DNA of 64,000 nucleotides from Anthoceros angustus (Eukaryota > Streptophyta > Anthocerotopsida > Anthocerotales > Anthocerotaceae). The translations under genes were made by a program, and so were the position numbers. Under the pieces are notes generated by a model. It did not search any database and was not told the DNA's origin. It saw nothing but the letters and a program-made list of their open reading frames with translations. The stretch is from positions 124,001 to 188,000 of the forward strand of contig VJWM01000192.1 in NCBI GenBank assembly GCA_010909165.1, written 5' to 3'. Below are positions 21,981 to 34,100 of the stretch, piece by piece. Numbering within the stretch: the first letter of the stretch is position 1; the number at the start of each line of letters is the position of its first letter.

Positions 21981-22958
21981 CTATTTCAACTTTTTAGGAC
22001 TCAGAGCTGGAATCCTCAAATTCATGGCAATATCCTCCGGTGAAAGTACATGGGAACAGATAAAGCCAACCAGAAATGCAAGACTAGGGTCAGACCCGCT
22101 TTTGCTGGTCAGCACAACCTTCTTTTCACCCAGCCAGCCAAATGCAGGTGTTACTAGGCAGTTGAACATAGGGCAGTCATAGGACATGAGTTCTGGGGAT
22201 CCACTCAGGATTGCATCCAGACATATGGGGTACCGTAGGCCGTGCTTGTCTCTGAACACGTATCGAACCTCCTGAATCTCTTTTCTTGGCTGGACAAAGT
22301 TCTTACCAGGCCCTCCAACCTTCTGAACCACCCACCCTTTGCTCCACACATCCAGCACCCCCAAAGGTTCTTCCATGTAACGGTCTCTGTAAAACCCAAT
22401 CCGAATGGAGAATTCCCATTCCCTTCGTTTCCAATACAGCATGGGTATAGAGTAGCTGTCACCCGAGATGGGTGAGTCGGACCAGTATATTTCTGACTTC
22501 ACATCAGGGGAGATGCCGTACTCCTCGTATCCTGAGCTCTGATAGGAGTGGTTCTTCTGATAAGCTGGAAGGTGACACCAGCAGATTACATCACCTTCTT
22601 CGGAAAAGGGTGGTCGCCTGGAATCCAAAGAAGCAAGAAAACGGAGTTAGTACTCCTGAGAGCCAGGAATGCAGCCTAGTGAAATTGCAGTGCTCAGTTT
22701 TGAAAGCTACACGACCGAGGGAGGAAGTTACCAGAAGTTCTCAAGGACAAAATAGGACTCGTTCTCTCCTGAAGGTGTGCCTCTGACGTGCAGGAACAGC
22801 CAAAGAGGTGCATTTTCGTCAGCACCTTGGAAAACGTTATAGTTGTTCGACATCACAGCATTTTTTGTGCAGGTGAACGTCGATGGACCAGAAGGATCCG
22901 GCAGCAGAGTGGTCGGCCTTGCGGTGATGTAGTCATTGGAAGACCAGCAATTTCCCAT
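21981..22958 (-). CDS. Unidentified two-exon protein with MGNC N-terminus
   Basis: Exons 22958-22732 and 22617-21981, joined at a GT/AG intron that completes a Trp codon (..LENFW-RPPFSEEGD..), give 287 residues. The N-terminus MGNCWSS fits N-myristoylation of Gly2 with palmitoylation of Cys4, so I infer a lipid-anchored protein on the plasma or an internal membrane. The body is rich in Trp, Tyr and Pro with no membrane helix or repeat. Legible blocks are WLFLHVRGTPSG, ICWCHLPAYQ, WKRREWEFSIRIGFYRDR, VWSKGWVVQKVGGPG and the C-terminal FLVGFICSHVLSPEDI. A pattern of beta strands with a basic patch suggests a globular beta-rich domain. I do not recognise the family. A further coding-like stretch upstream (23,082-23,279 minus) may be an earlier exon, in which case the MGNC start would be wrong. 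Confidence 0.6.
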
Positions 22959-24205
22959 CTGCACTACCTGCTCTAAAAATCCCAAACTCACCGCCAGACA
23001 AAGTTCCACTCAACTATCTAAGAGCTTGAAGTCCTAGAATTCTGCTGCAAAAAACGAAGTTCACGGCCGGGCAGTACGTCCTCACGGTTGGCAGGTGAAG
23101 TAATGAAGCCCGCACCCATGTGAAGAACAGTCCTTCTTTCCATTCCTGACTGCCGAACCATAAATTCCCCCATCTGCGTCCATCAACTGCACGCCTTTCA
23201 TACATCCGGACACATCAAGAACAACAGCTGCTTGCCCTTGCACTGTGAAATCTCCCAGAACATCTCTCAAATTCAGCAAAGACCTAAACGACTACTGCCA
23301 CCCAGGAAATCGAGGTCGAACGAGATACATCGTGGGGATCTGCTCCCAATTCCGAGCAGCAGATCAACGAAAGCTCTCTTCTTCTCGTCCACACGGTGAC
23401 GTGGTTACACGAGCAATTCAAACTACCAGCAAAGACTACCAGCATTCACCACCCACAAACAGCGGGCAACAGTACAGAAGCTCCGAATCCCATCAAGCGG
23501 CCTGCATTCTTGCTCAGTCGCCACCACACTTCACCACCTTCTGGCAAGCTTCCAACGCAAGAGCCGAGGAACCACAGCACCGGTGCCCACTAGCGACCAT
23601 AACACCACCCAGGCGACTCATCAACACCCTGCTCGCCAGAACCAGAGTGAGCCTCTGGTGCACCATTCAATCTTTTCCCTGTCTCGGAACAGAGGATGTG
23701 GATGAAGGAGAACAGACAGGGCCAGAATTGGCCACTAAGCAGCGCAGAGCTCGACCTTGCACTCTTTATACAGGCAGCTCCATACACGTACTGTCGTGGA
23801 GCCAATTGACGTCCAGCAGACACGATTAGTCAGCCTCAAGGCAGCAGCCGAGCACGATGGGAGGCTGGAGCTCTCTCCCAACGGTCTTCTTCTCCGCACT
23901 ACGGCCGCCTTGAGAAGTTGAGAGCCACCACGCGTTCGAGCAGCTTCGTCGTTAGTGCCGGGACTAGACGGCCTTGATGATTTTAAAAGTTTTATACTCT
24001 AACAAAATTCGTTGGGCGGACGGTGTGGTACACCACTGGACACTAACAGAGACAGTAGTCATCTTGGTTATGCCAGTTGACTCTGGGAACCTGAAATTCA
24101 CGGTTCGAATCGCCAGAACAACGAACGGACTCCATATCAGATAACCTTCTCAATCAGACAGCAGGCCTTCGTTAATTTGAAATTGAGTGAGTGTGGAGTC
24201 TCCTC
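22959..24205. other. Intergenic region, no confident gene
   Basis: A minus-strand frame at 23,082-23,279 (VLDVSGCMKGVQLMDADGG) has a protein-like look but no partner exon that I can join. A plus-strand frame at 23,245-23,829 has no domain. At 24,070-24,115 a GGTTCGAATC sequence resembles a tRNA T-loop but does not fold (see rejected items). Confidence 0.35.
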
Positions 24206-26939
24206 TCAAAAAGACCGTAGGCCTTCGTTCATCGGAAATTGAGTGAGTGTGGAGTCTCCTTTCATAGACAAGGATGGGTTTCGTTGAAAGCCGAGTTCAA
24301 TGGGTTCTACATCCATGCTTGAACTTCTCATGGCGATCTCCGAATTCAGATTTTCTAGGTGAGCTAATAGGACTTGGTGCTGCTGATGCCTGATGTCTCC
24401 TACCACAAATGTGTGCACCTCCTGCTCATGTTCGATCCAGCTCTGGCCAGGGCTCTTCCATGCACCTGCTCTACGCCTCAGCTGGTCGATCTCCTTTGCA
24501 CTCTCCCACAAGCCAGCCTCAGAGTAGATGTTAAACATGAGCACATATGCTGAGCAGTGTTCTGGTTGTGTTTGGGATGCACAGCTGAACGCACGTCTTG
24601 CAAGCTCTACGTTGCCGTGTTTCTGGCACGCACCAAGGAGTGATAACCACATGGGTAAAGTGGGTTCCACTGGCATTTCTGCCAGCAGAAGTTCTACCTT
24701 GCTGAACAGGCCTGCACGAGCAAGAAGGTTGAGGAGACAACCGTAATGCTCGGTTGTGGGGGCAATGCCATGCTCTTTGGTCATGGCTTCGAAGTGGTCC
24801 AGGCCTTTGTCCACCTTGCCAGCATGACTGCACGCAGAAAGGAGGGAGAGAAAGGTGATGGAATCTGGAAAGATGCCTGCCCTGCACATTTCCCTGTAGG
24901 TATCCTCGCACCTTTCGTATTCACCTTGACGGGCATAGCCTGTGATTAGCGCACTCCAAGACCATAGATCTTTCTGGAGGAGGGAGTCGAAGAAGTTGTG
25001 CGCATCCACCATGCTTCCACACTTGCTGTATGCATCGATGAGAGCAGTTGCCACGTTAGGATGGCTTTCGAAACCATGCTCTAAGACATCCCGGTGAAGC
25101 TGAACGCACTTATTCAGGGCTCCTGTATTGCTGCACGCCTCCAGGACGCACAACAATGTGACGTGGTTAGGTGTTACGCTTTCTGCTTGCATTTGCGCAT
25201 ATAGTTGTAAAGCCTTCTCTCCTTGATCCTGTTGTGCGTGGGCTGTAAGTATCGTATTCCATGATACCACATCCCGCTGGCATGAGCTATGAAAAACATG
25301 GTCTGCATCCATGATGCTTCCACACTTTGCATACATGCTAAGAAGTGCGTTGGCGAGAAATATATCCCGATCATAACCGTGAGAAGCAGCTCGAGCGTGC
25401 ATAGATTTGCCCTTTTGCAGTGAATCCACTTTCATGCGTTGCCTGTCCACAAGAGCGTCCAGTTCCTTCTCAGCAAGGCAACCACATGCCTGGACCATGC
25501 TTGCAAATGTTCGCTGATTAGGACTGATACCTTCAGCTTGCATCTGCTCAAACAGTTCCAATACCTTCTCCACTTGACCCTGCTGAGCGTATGCAGCAAG
25601 CATTGCATTCCAGGACACCACATTTCGCTGGGGCACTCTCCGAAACAAATTTTCTGCATGAATGATGCTTCCACACTTGCCATACATAGTAACAAGAGCG
25701 GTGCTTAGGAAAGTGTCAGTGTCACAACCTCTCTGAACAGCTTCTGAGTGGATGGTCTTGCCTATGTGCAATAATCTAACTTGCTTGGAATGCACATCCC
25801 TATGGTTCTCGTCTTCCCTTTCTGCAAGGCTACAGCAGGCCTGGAGAATGCTAAGAAAAGTCCGACGATTTGGACTGACACCCATCTTTTGCATTTCAAC
25901 GTAAAGATCCAGAGCCCTCTCTCCCTGTTCCTGCTGAGAGTATCCAGCGAGCATGGCATTCCATGAAACTATATCCCGCCGGGACAATTTGTCAAACACT
26001 TGTCGTGCATCACGCAGGCCCCCACACTTTGCATACATAGTAACAAGTGCATTACAGATGAATGTATCCAAATGATAACCACCTCTATCAACTTCAGTAT
26101 GTACAGCCTTGCCCTTCCGCAATGACTCCACTTTGACCAAAACTCCATCTTGGATGGCACTTTCTTCCAGTTCTGCTAGGCAACTACAGGCTTGGAGCAC
26201 ACTAACAAAGGTCCGATCATTTGGAGTAAAGCCGTCCTTCAGCATTTGGCTATAAAGCTGCCAAGCTTCGTCTCCTTGCCGTCGCTGAGCATATCCGGCA
26301 ATCATAGCATTCCATGACACTGCATCGCGCTGGGTCAAGCCATCAAACACATGTCGTGCATCAGAAATGCTTCCACACTTTGCATACATATCAACCAGAG
26401 CCGTGCCCACAAACATATCAGCTTCGAACCTGTGTTTCACAATATCAACATGGATCTCCTTGCCCTTTTGCAGGTCTGCTAAGCTACCGCAAGCTTTAAG
26501 TAAGTTTACAAAAATGTATATGTTGGGGTCAACACCTTCCTCCCGCATTTGCTGATAGATAGTTAAAGCCTCCTGCCATTGTCCTGCCTTACTGTATCCT
26601 GAGATGATGGCTGTCCAAGAGAACACAGTGCGAGTTGGCAGCATCTGAAACATGTGAAGCCCATCCAAAAGACTACCACATTTGACAAGAGTGTCGACCA
26701 TACATTCACCCAGATAGAGATTTGAATGTAGCCCATTCTTTGCCAAATGAGAGTGCACTCGCTTTGCCTGAGCAACATCCTTGTTCTTGATGCACGCCTG
26801 CAACAAGTTCTTATACATCTGCACCGAAGGCACACCACCTTGTAGGTCCATGTGGGCCAGGGCTTCCAACGGTTTCTCAACCTGCCCATGCTTAAGACAA
26901 GTCTCCACATCAAGAGCAGCACCCTGAGAGCTCTGTACG
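24206..26939 (-). CDS. PLS-class PPR protein, E+ type (main exon)
   Basis: An organelle RNA-binding PPR protein of the editing-factor class. Read from an acceptor (tgtctgcag, exon starting at 26,939) the frame is open to 24,206, about 910 residues. There is no ATG at the head of the frame, so an upstream exon with the start and transit peptide is needed. Repeated P-L-S triplets (SWNAMIAGYAQ, LVTMYAKCG, FVSVLQACSCLAE) fill most of the length, followed by E1/E2 and an E+ motif with an intact PG box (KSPGQSWIEHEQEVHTFVVGD). It then ends after about 65 unrelated residues with no DYW domain, so it would need a deaminase supplied in trans. Three L motifs carry 13-15-residue insertions before KGK (about 26,117-26,190, 25,752-25,836 and 25,404-25,481). 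It is divergent from the DYW:KP gene at 28,227. Confidence 0.85.
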
Positions 26940-28226
26940 CTGCAGACAAGCAGTTCCTACTCCTCTCATCAATTTGAAACAGGTAGACGCACAGAGCTCT
27001 CTTGATAAATCATGTGCTAGGTTTGATCACACAGCACTGATGCTCCGCAAGCTTCAATGGAGGTTTAGTAGGTACTCACATCTTGGGTGCCTGGCTAGTA
27101 TTCCCAGAAGCCAAGCCAGACGTGAAGACATGTGCCCCCCTCACATGTGCAATTAATCTGACTTGCGGAAATCCCAAGCATCCAGACCTCCATGATTCGA
27201 ATGGGCGCACGTGCTGTCTTCTTTGCTTTGGCCTACAGCCCAATGCATGCTGATCCTCTTCTAGCCAGAAATTGCGAGGCCGGGGAGTCGAGCTTGCCCA
27301 CCTTGTTACCCGACTCTTAGCCATCTTTGATGAAATCCAGAAACTGCGTCCTCCTTCGCTGTTTCTGCATTTTCTCAGTGCAGACTCGTTCGAGATAATA
27401 ACAGACTCAGCAAGGCTTTCCATGGGAATCTCCAAATCACGTGGAGCAGATATCCACAAATCCCGCCATGATACTAGCTGGAAAACGACGAAGGCAGTAG
27501 TAGATGTTAGCAATCGACCTCTGGATAATTGATCACACAGAGGCTACCATGTCTGAAGGAGAAACTGATCGCGGGGCCGAAAGATGGTGGTGAAACATGA
27601 TGTCTGCTTCAGACCGCGGGCTCAGTGCCAATGAAGCAAGGTGGTTTTGTGGTTTTGTCGAGCCTTAATCAAGGCAAACTGTGCCCTCTGGAGGGATGGT
27701 GCCGGCGTCTATCCTCGGCAGCTCAGCAAGGCAAGCCTGCAGGTAGGCCCAGTAAGTGTTTGCTTGCCTGCGGGAATGTATCTGGCCACGGGTCTGGCTT
27801 GCAGCTGATGGAAAGTACGTCCCTAATTCCTGTTCGTGTTTGGTTGCCGTAGAAGGCAGAGCAAGGAAGGGATTTTCGGTGACCGAAATTACGGACAGCA
27901 GGTTGAACAAGGTAACAGAATTCACGGATTGTTTGTGGCTACAAGCAACAAACAAGCGTTGATAGAGCAGTAAATCTTTGCACATTGCAGACAAACCTCA
28001 ATGATCTGGATTTCGTGCACAGCACAACCAGGGAGGCCGTTGGGTGGGGGGAGAATGAAGTATCAGCAGCAAAAACTGGATTCTACCCGCCTGGATTCTG
28101 TTTTGGAGCTCACTGTCAGGATTTTTCGAGTTCTAAGTATGTCCCTCTTTGTCCTTGTACGAGTCTGACCTGTGGCAACGATTATGGCATTGCACTAGCT
28201 TATTTCCCTGTGTCTTGACCTTGCAG
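26940..28226. other. Divergent spacer between two PPR genes, with unresolved first exons
   Basis: Both flanking PPR frames begin at splice acceptors, so their first exons should lie here. On the plus strand, 27,625-27,742 could code an exon whose ATG is followed by Ser/Arg/Ala-rich sequence (WCRRLSSAAQQGKPA), like a mitochondrial presequence, ending at CAG/GTAGGC. However, its phase does not fit the acceptor at 28,226, so another donor or intermediate exon is needed. On the minus strand 27,076-27,513 is open, but no start or donor stands out. Confidence 0.4.
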
Positions 28227-30987
28227 GGTAGTTCGCCATGGAGGGGCCTTGGAAATTGGAACATGGAGCAGACTTTGGCAGGGACAGCTCAGTGAGGATG
28301 TTGATGTTTTGGATGCCCTGGTGCATGGAGGATATCACATTCCTGCATCGGTCTGCTATCCTGTCCTCAAGGGGTGCATTGCAAAACAAGATCTGCCTGC
28401 TGGCAGGCGGGTTCATGCACTTGCTGTCAGAATGGGATATGAGTCAAACACGTTCTTGGCCAACCATATCATTCGCATGTATGGGTCTCATGGGGAGTTG
28501 CAGGAAGCCACTGCGGTGTTTTACAAACTTCCAGCACCAGACTCCTTCGTCTGGTCCTCCATCATTCTGGCACATGCAAAATCTGGACAACTTACACAGG
28601 CTCTCGAACTCTATCAGCAGATGCGGCAGTCGGATGTGACACCAGACAATTATGTATTTGCTGCAGTGATCAAAGCATGTGCCACCGCAGCGGACTTAGC
28701 ATTTGCGAAGCAGATCCATGCTGACGTCTTACGTCGTGGGGTTGAGTCAAATCTTTACGTCGCGAACTGTCTGGTTGACATGTATGCCAAATGTGGGAGT
28801 TTAGAGAATGCCCGCCAAGTATTCGACCGTATGCCGGTGCGGGATGTGGTTACTTGGACAGCCATGATGGCAGGGTACTCTCAGCAAGGACGTGGTCATG
28901 AAGCTCTTTGGCTCTATGAAGGTATGCAGGAGGAAGCTGTCACTCTGGCTAATTATGTTACATTTGTGTGCCTGCTGAAAGCATGTGCAAGTATAGGAAA
29001 TCTACGCAAGGGCCAGGAGCTGCATTCTCAGATCCAAGAAAGAGAACTCGGAGGAGATGTTGTTGTTGGCAACTGCCTTGTTCATATGTACGCAAAGTGT
29101 GGGAGCCTGGCAAATGCTCGTGAAGTGTTTGATACACTCCCTAAAAGAGATGTGGTAACATGGACATCCATGATTGCAGGATATGCTGAGCAGGGACTCT
29201 GTCAAGAGGCCCTCACTCTTTGGGCAAGGATGCAGCAGGAAGGCATCATGCTAGCTGATCCTGTAACATTTGTCTGCCTTTTGACAGCATGCACCAGGGT
29301 TGGCGCTTTAAATGAGGGCAAGGAGCTCCATTCTCAGATTCGGGAAAGTGGGCTTGAGGCTGACACGGTTGTTGGTAACAGCCTCGTGGACATGTATGCA
29401 ACTTGTGGCAGCTTAGAGGATGCACGCCAGGTCTTTGATGGATTGTCAGGACGAGATCTGGTGACGTGGAATGTCATGATTGCAGGATATTCCCGGCACG
29501 GGTTGGCTCAGGAAGCCCTGAATCTGTACGCAGAGATGCAACAAGAGGGCATCATCCAAGCTGATCATGTAACATTTGTTAGTCTCTTGAAAGCATGTGC
29601 CAGCGTTGGATCCGTGGGTCAGGGGAAGGAATTACATGCTCAGATCCAGGAAAGAGGACTTGAAGCCCATGTGATTGTAGGCAATGCACTGGTCGACATG
29701 TATGCGAAATGTAGTAGCTTAGAGGATGCTCGCAGAGCCTTTGACAAAATGGCCACAAGAGATATGGTGGCTTGGAGTACAATAATTGCAGCATATGCTC
29801 AACACGGGATAGGCCAAGAAGCACTTGCTCTCTATCAAAGTATGCAACACGAGGGCATGGTTCCGGTGGATCAGGTCACATTGGCATCCCTTCTCAAAGC
29901 GTGTGCCAGCATCGGAGCCCTTGGTCAGGGAAAGCAACTCCATTCGCAGGTTCAAGAACGAGGACTTGAAGGTGATGCGGTTGTCGGCAGCAGTCTCGTG
30001 GACATGTATGCAAAATGTGGCAGCCTAGACGAAGCCCATGTGGTGTTCGATAGATTGCCAACAAAAGATGTGGTAACATGGACTGCCCTGCTGAATGGCT
30101 ACGCCCAGCATGGTGATGGCCAGATGGCAATGAATTTGTTTCGAGAGATGCAGCAGCAGGGAGTCAAACCCAGTGCTTCAACTTTCAGTTCTCTTCTGGT
30201 GGCCTGCAGCCATGAGGGCCTGGTGACTGCGGGTCAGGACTATTTCAGATCGATGGTGGAAGACCATGGCATGGTCCCGAATGAGTATCATCTAACTTGC
30301 ATGGTTGATCTCCTTGCACGATCTGGCCACCTAGATGAGGCAGAAGATTTGATGCAGACCATACCACCTGGGAATGGCCTCGTTGTGGGCTGGACATCTC
30401 TTCTCAGTGCCTGCAAGGCTTATGGCTACGTCGACCTTGCAAGGCGATGCTTCGACCATCTCATCAAAATAGAACCTCAAATTGCAGCTCCATATGTGCT
30501 GTTGGCAGATATCTACGCAGGTGCTGGCAAGTGGGCGGATGTAGACTCCATACAAGCCTTGAGAAAGTCTGCTGGTGCTTCCAAGAAGCCTGCTATGGCC
30601 TGGATCGAGGTGGACAACAAGGTTCACTCCTTCATTGTTGGGGAAGATAGGGCTGACATCTCATCCAAGTTAAGAAGTGTAAACATGCGGGTAGGAGAGA
30701 AAGCAGGCTATGTTCCGCACACTGAGCTGCTCATGAATCCACAGCCAGATAAGGACGATGAAGCTGCCTTGTGTGGACACGCTGAGAAACTTGCGCTTGC
30801 ATACGGTCTTCTCAACACTGCAAACGGCACAACTTTGGTGGTCACCAAAAACCTTCGAATGTGCAATGACTGCCACAGTGGCACCAAGGTGATGTCCAGG
30901 ATTGAGAACCGAGAGATTATAGTTAGAGATACCCATCGTGTTCACCATTTTGTGAATGGTTTTTGTACATGTGGTGATCGCCATTAA
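28227..30987 (+). CDS. PLS-class PPR protein, DYW:KP type (DRH C-terminus)
   Basis: Probable organelle RNA-editing factor of the class tied to U-to-C editing. The open frame begins at an acceptor (ccttgcag, ending 28,226). No in-frame ATG occurs before about residue 70, so a first exon upstream is required. About 920 residues are visible: some 20 PPR motifs in P-L-S order (VVTWTAMMAGYSQ, FVCLLKACAS, LVDMYAKCGS), E1/E2 motifs, then about 136 residues of DYW domain. The PG box is replaced by SKKPAMAWIEV (about 30,583). HAE (in LCGHAEK) supplies the zinc ligand and catalytic Glu, CNDCH follows, and the protein ends CTCGDRH. KP and DRH are the hallmarks of the KP subclass. All catalytic residues are present and the frame is intact, so this is the best candidate functional U-to-C factor in the window. 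The direction of editing is inferred from the subclass. Confidence 0.9.
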
Positions 30988-31198
30988 CAAGAAGGAGCTC
31001 TGTATGTTCCCACACTCCTACATACCAATCTCTGGAAGCTTGTCATACATATGTAATAGAAGCATGGAACAGAGAACGGGCTTCTGCACAATTGTTTGCC
31101 AGTTTTCGCATATTTGCTTTGAGCCGCATATTGGTGTGGGTACATGGGTCCAGGAGGCTTGATTCCTCGCATAGCTCCAGCGCACAGTTCTTTGAAGC

Positions 31199-34100
31199 AT
31201 GCTGCCCTGGAGGGTTGCATTTCATTCTCGCAGAGGGAGGCAAGGCCTGTTGTGGCAACAGCTTTTCTGGATTCGACAAAGAAAAGTCTTTGGGAACGAC
31301 GAAGCTCCCAGGGCCAGGAGCCTTGCAACGAGCTCAGTTGGTACACCAAGAGACCGTTTGGTTGCAAGCAGGTCTTCGAGCGAGGGTGGGCGGCAGGAGC
31401 TCTTGTGGCGACAGTTTTTTCTGAACCATACACTTTGGTGGGACAACAGGCAACACGACAAGAAGTCCGGTTCTCCTGACTTCCGGCACAAGGAGTCCAG
31501 CCACGTTCTGTGGCTCAAGAGCTTGCACAAGCCACCTTGGGTGGATAGGCAGCTGGCTGCTCTAGATGAGCAGTTGGGTCGTGGTGCTAATTCATCTAAG
31601 CCGAGGTTGCCGGGTATTCCCCCTCGCAGCAGTGCAGGATACGGAATTGGTGAAACCTTAAGAAGTCTATGTCAGCGGGGGAAGCTTAGTGAGGCAGTGG
31701 AGGCTTTGGAGGATCTGGGGCAGACAGGGTCTCGTATTCCGAGGTCTCTGCTTTCTGCTGTGCTTAGAAGATGTGGGATGAAGAAGGACCTGGGGCTGGG
31801 TCGCCGTGTTCATGTTCTTGTCAAGAAGGGGTACAAGACAGACACATTCCTGTGCAACCACATCATGCGAATGTATGCCTCTCATGGCAGGCTGCAAGAG
31901 GCGATGGATGTGTTCACCGAGGTAGATGAGCCAGATGCTTTCATGTGGTCTTCCATAATCTCTGCACATGTCAAGCATGGGCAAGCTAAGCATGCTGTAC
32001 GACTGTATCGTCGGATGCGGAGGTCTGCTGTGAAGCCAGATGGGCATGTGTTTGTAGCAGCCTTACAGGCTTGTGCGAGAGGAGGCGACCTGAAAGCTGG
32101 GCAGCAGGTGCATTCTGATTTGTTGGCCAGTGAGATTGAGCCTCACTTGGTTGTATATAATTGCTTGATTGACATGTATGCAAAGTGTGGAAGCTTGGAG
32201 GATGCTCAAAGAGTGTTCGATGGCCTCTCTCAGAAGGATGTGGTGACGTGGAATGCTATGATAGCAGGGTATTCTCAGCAGGACAAGGGGCGGGAAGCCC
32301 TTCGGCTTTACCGTGCTATGCAACAAGGGGGTGTCGCTGAACCTGATTCTGTGACATTCGTGTGCCTTCTGCAGGCATGTGCAAGTGTGGGTATCCCAGC
32401 AAGGGAGAAGGGAAAGCAGCTTCACAGACAGATTGAAGAACGAGGACTTCAGGCTGATGTGGTCGTAGGTTGCAGCCTGGTAAACATGTATGCAAAGTGT
32501 GGCAGTCTAGAGGATGCTCAGTTTGTGTTTGACGGTCTTCCTCGGAGGGATGTGGTGACATGGAATGCCATGATAGCGGGATATTCACATCAGGGCAAAG
32601 GGCAGGAAGCGCTTCGCCTGTACAGCGCAATGCAGGCGGAAGGCATCACCTCACCTGATGCTGTCACTTTTGCTTGCCTCCTGCAGGCATGTGCAAGTGT
32701 TGGCATCCCGGCTATGGAGAAGGGCAGGCAGCTTCACAGACAGATTGAAGCAAGAGGACTTCAAGGTGATGTGGTTGTGGGTTGCAGCCTAGTAAACATG
32801 TATGCAAAATGCGGCAGCTTACAGGAAGCTCAGAGCGTGTTTGACAGGCTTCCCAAAAAAACTGTGGTGACATGGAATGCCATGATAGCAGGTTATTCCC
32901 AGCATGGGAAGGGTCAGGAAGCTCTCCATCTGTACAGTGCTATGAAGCAAGGAGGCGTAATGTGTCCTGACGCTGTGACGTTTCTGTGCCTCCTGCAGGC
33001 ATGTGCAACTATAGGGATCCCAGCTTTGGAGATGGGAAAGGAACTTCATAGACAGATTGAGGAACAAGGACTTCAAGCTGATGTGCTGTTGGCCAACAAT
33101 TTGATAAACATGTATGGAAAGTGTGGCAGCCTGAGGGATGCTCATAACGTGTTTGACAGTCTTCCTCAAAAAGATTCTGTTTCATTTGTGTTCCTCCTGC
33201 AGGCATGTGCAACGTTGGGTGCTCCAGCTCTGGATAAGGGGAAGCACCTTCATGTGCAGATTGGAGAACAAGGACTACAGAGCGATTTGGTTGTAGGCTG
33301 CAGCCTGGTAAACATGTATGCAAAGTGTGGTAGCCTAGAGGAAGCCCAGAGCGTGTTTGACAGGCTTTGTAAAAAAGATGTAGTGACTTGGACTGCTCTG
33401 ATAGCAGGATATTGCCAGCAGGGCAAGGGTGAAGAAGCCCTTCGTCTTTATAGTGATATGCAGGAAGAAGGTCTCACTTCTCCTGATTCTGTTATATTTG
33501 TGTGCCTCCTGCAGGCATGTGCAAGTGTGGGTAACTTGGCTATGGAGAAGGGAAAGCAGCTCCATAGACAGATTGAAGAGCGAGGACTTGAAACTGACTT
33601 GACTGTAGCCAACAGTTTGATAACCATGTATGCAAAGTGTGGCAGCCTAGAGCATGCTCAAAGCGTGTTTGACACGCTTCCTCAAAAGGCTTCTGAGACA
33701 TTTGTGTGCTTCCTGCAGGCATGTGCAAGTGTGGGTAACCTCGCTCTGGAGAAGGGGAAGCAGCTGCATGCACAAATTGTGGAACAAGGACTACAAGATG
33801 ACGTGGTTGTGGGATGCAGCCTTGTAAACATGTATGCAAGGTGTGGCAGCCTACTCCATGCTCAGACCGTGTTTGACAGGCTTCCTCAAAAGGATGTTGT
33901 GACTTGGACAGCACTGATAGCAGGATATTCCCAGCAGGGCATGGGTCAGAAAGCCCTTCATCTCTACACTGCTATGCAACATGAAGGCATCGCTGCACCT
34001 GACTCTGTCACATTTGTGTGCCTCCTACAAGCATGTGCGAATGTGGCAGCTTTGCATATGGGGAGGCGGCTGCATGCACAGATTGAAGAAGAGGGGCTTG

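Noticed and set aside
24061-24120. tRNA-like GGTTCGAATC sequence
   Set aside because: The bases beside the T-loop-like word do not pair as a T stem, and no acceptor or anticodon stem can be drawn around it.
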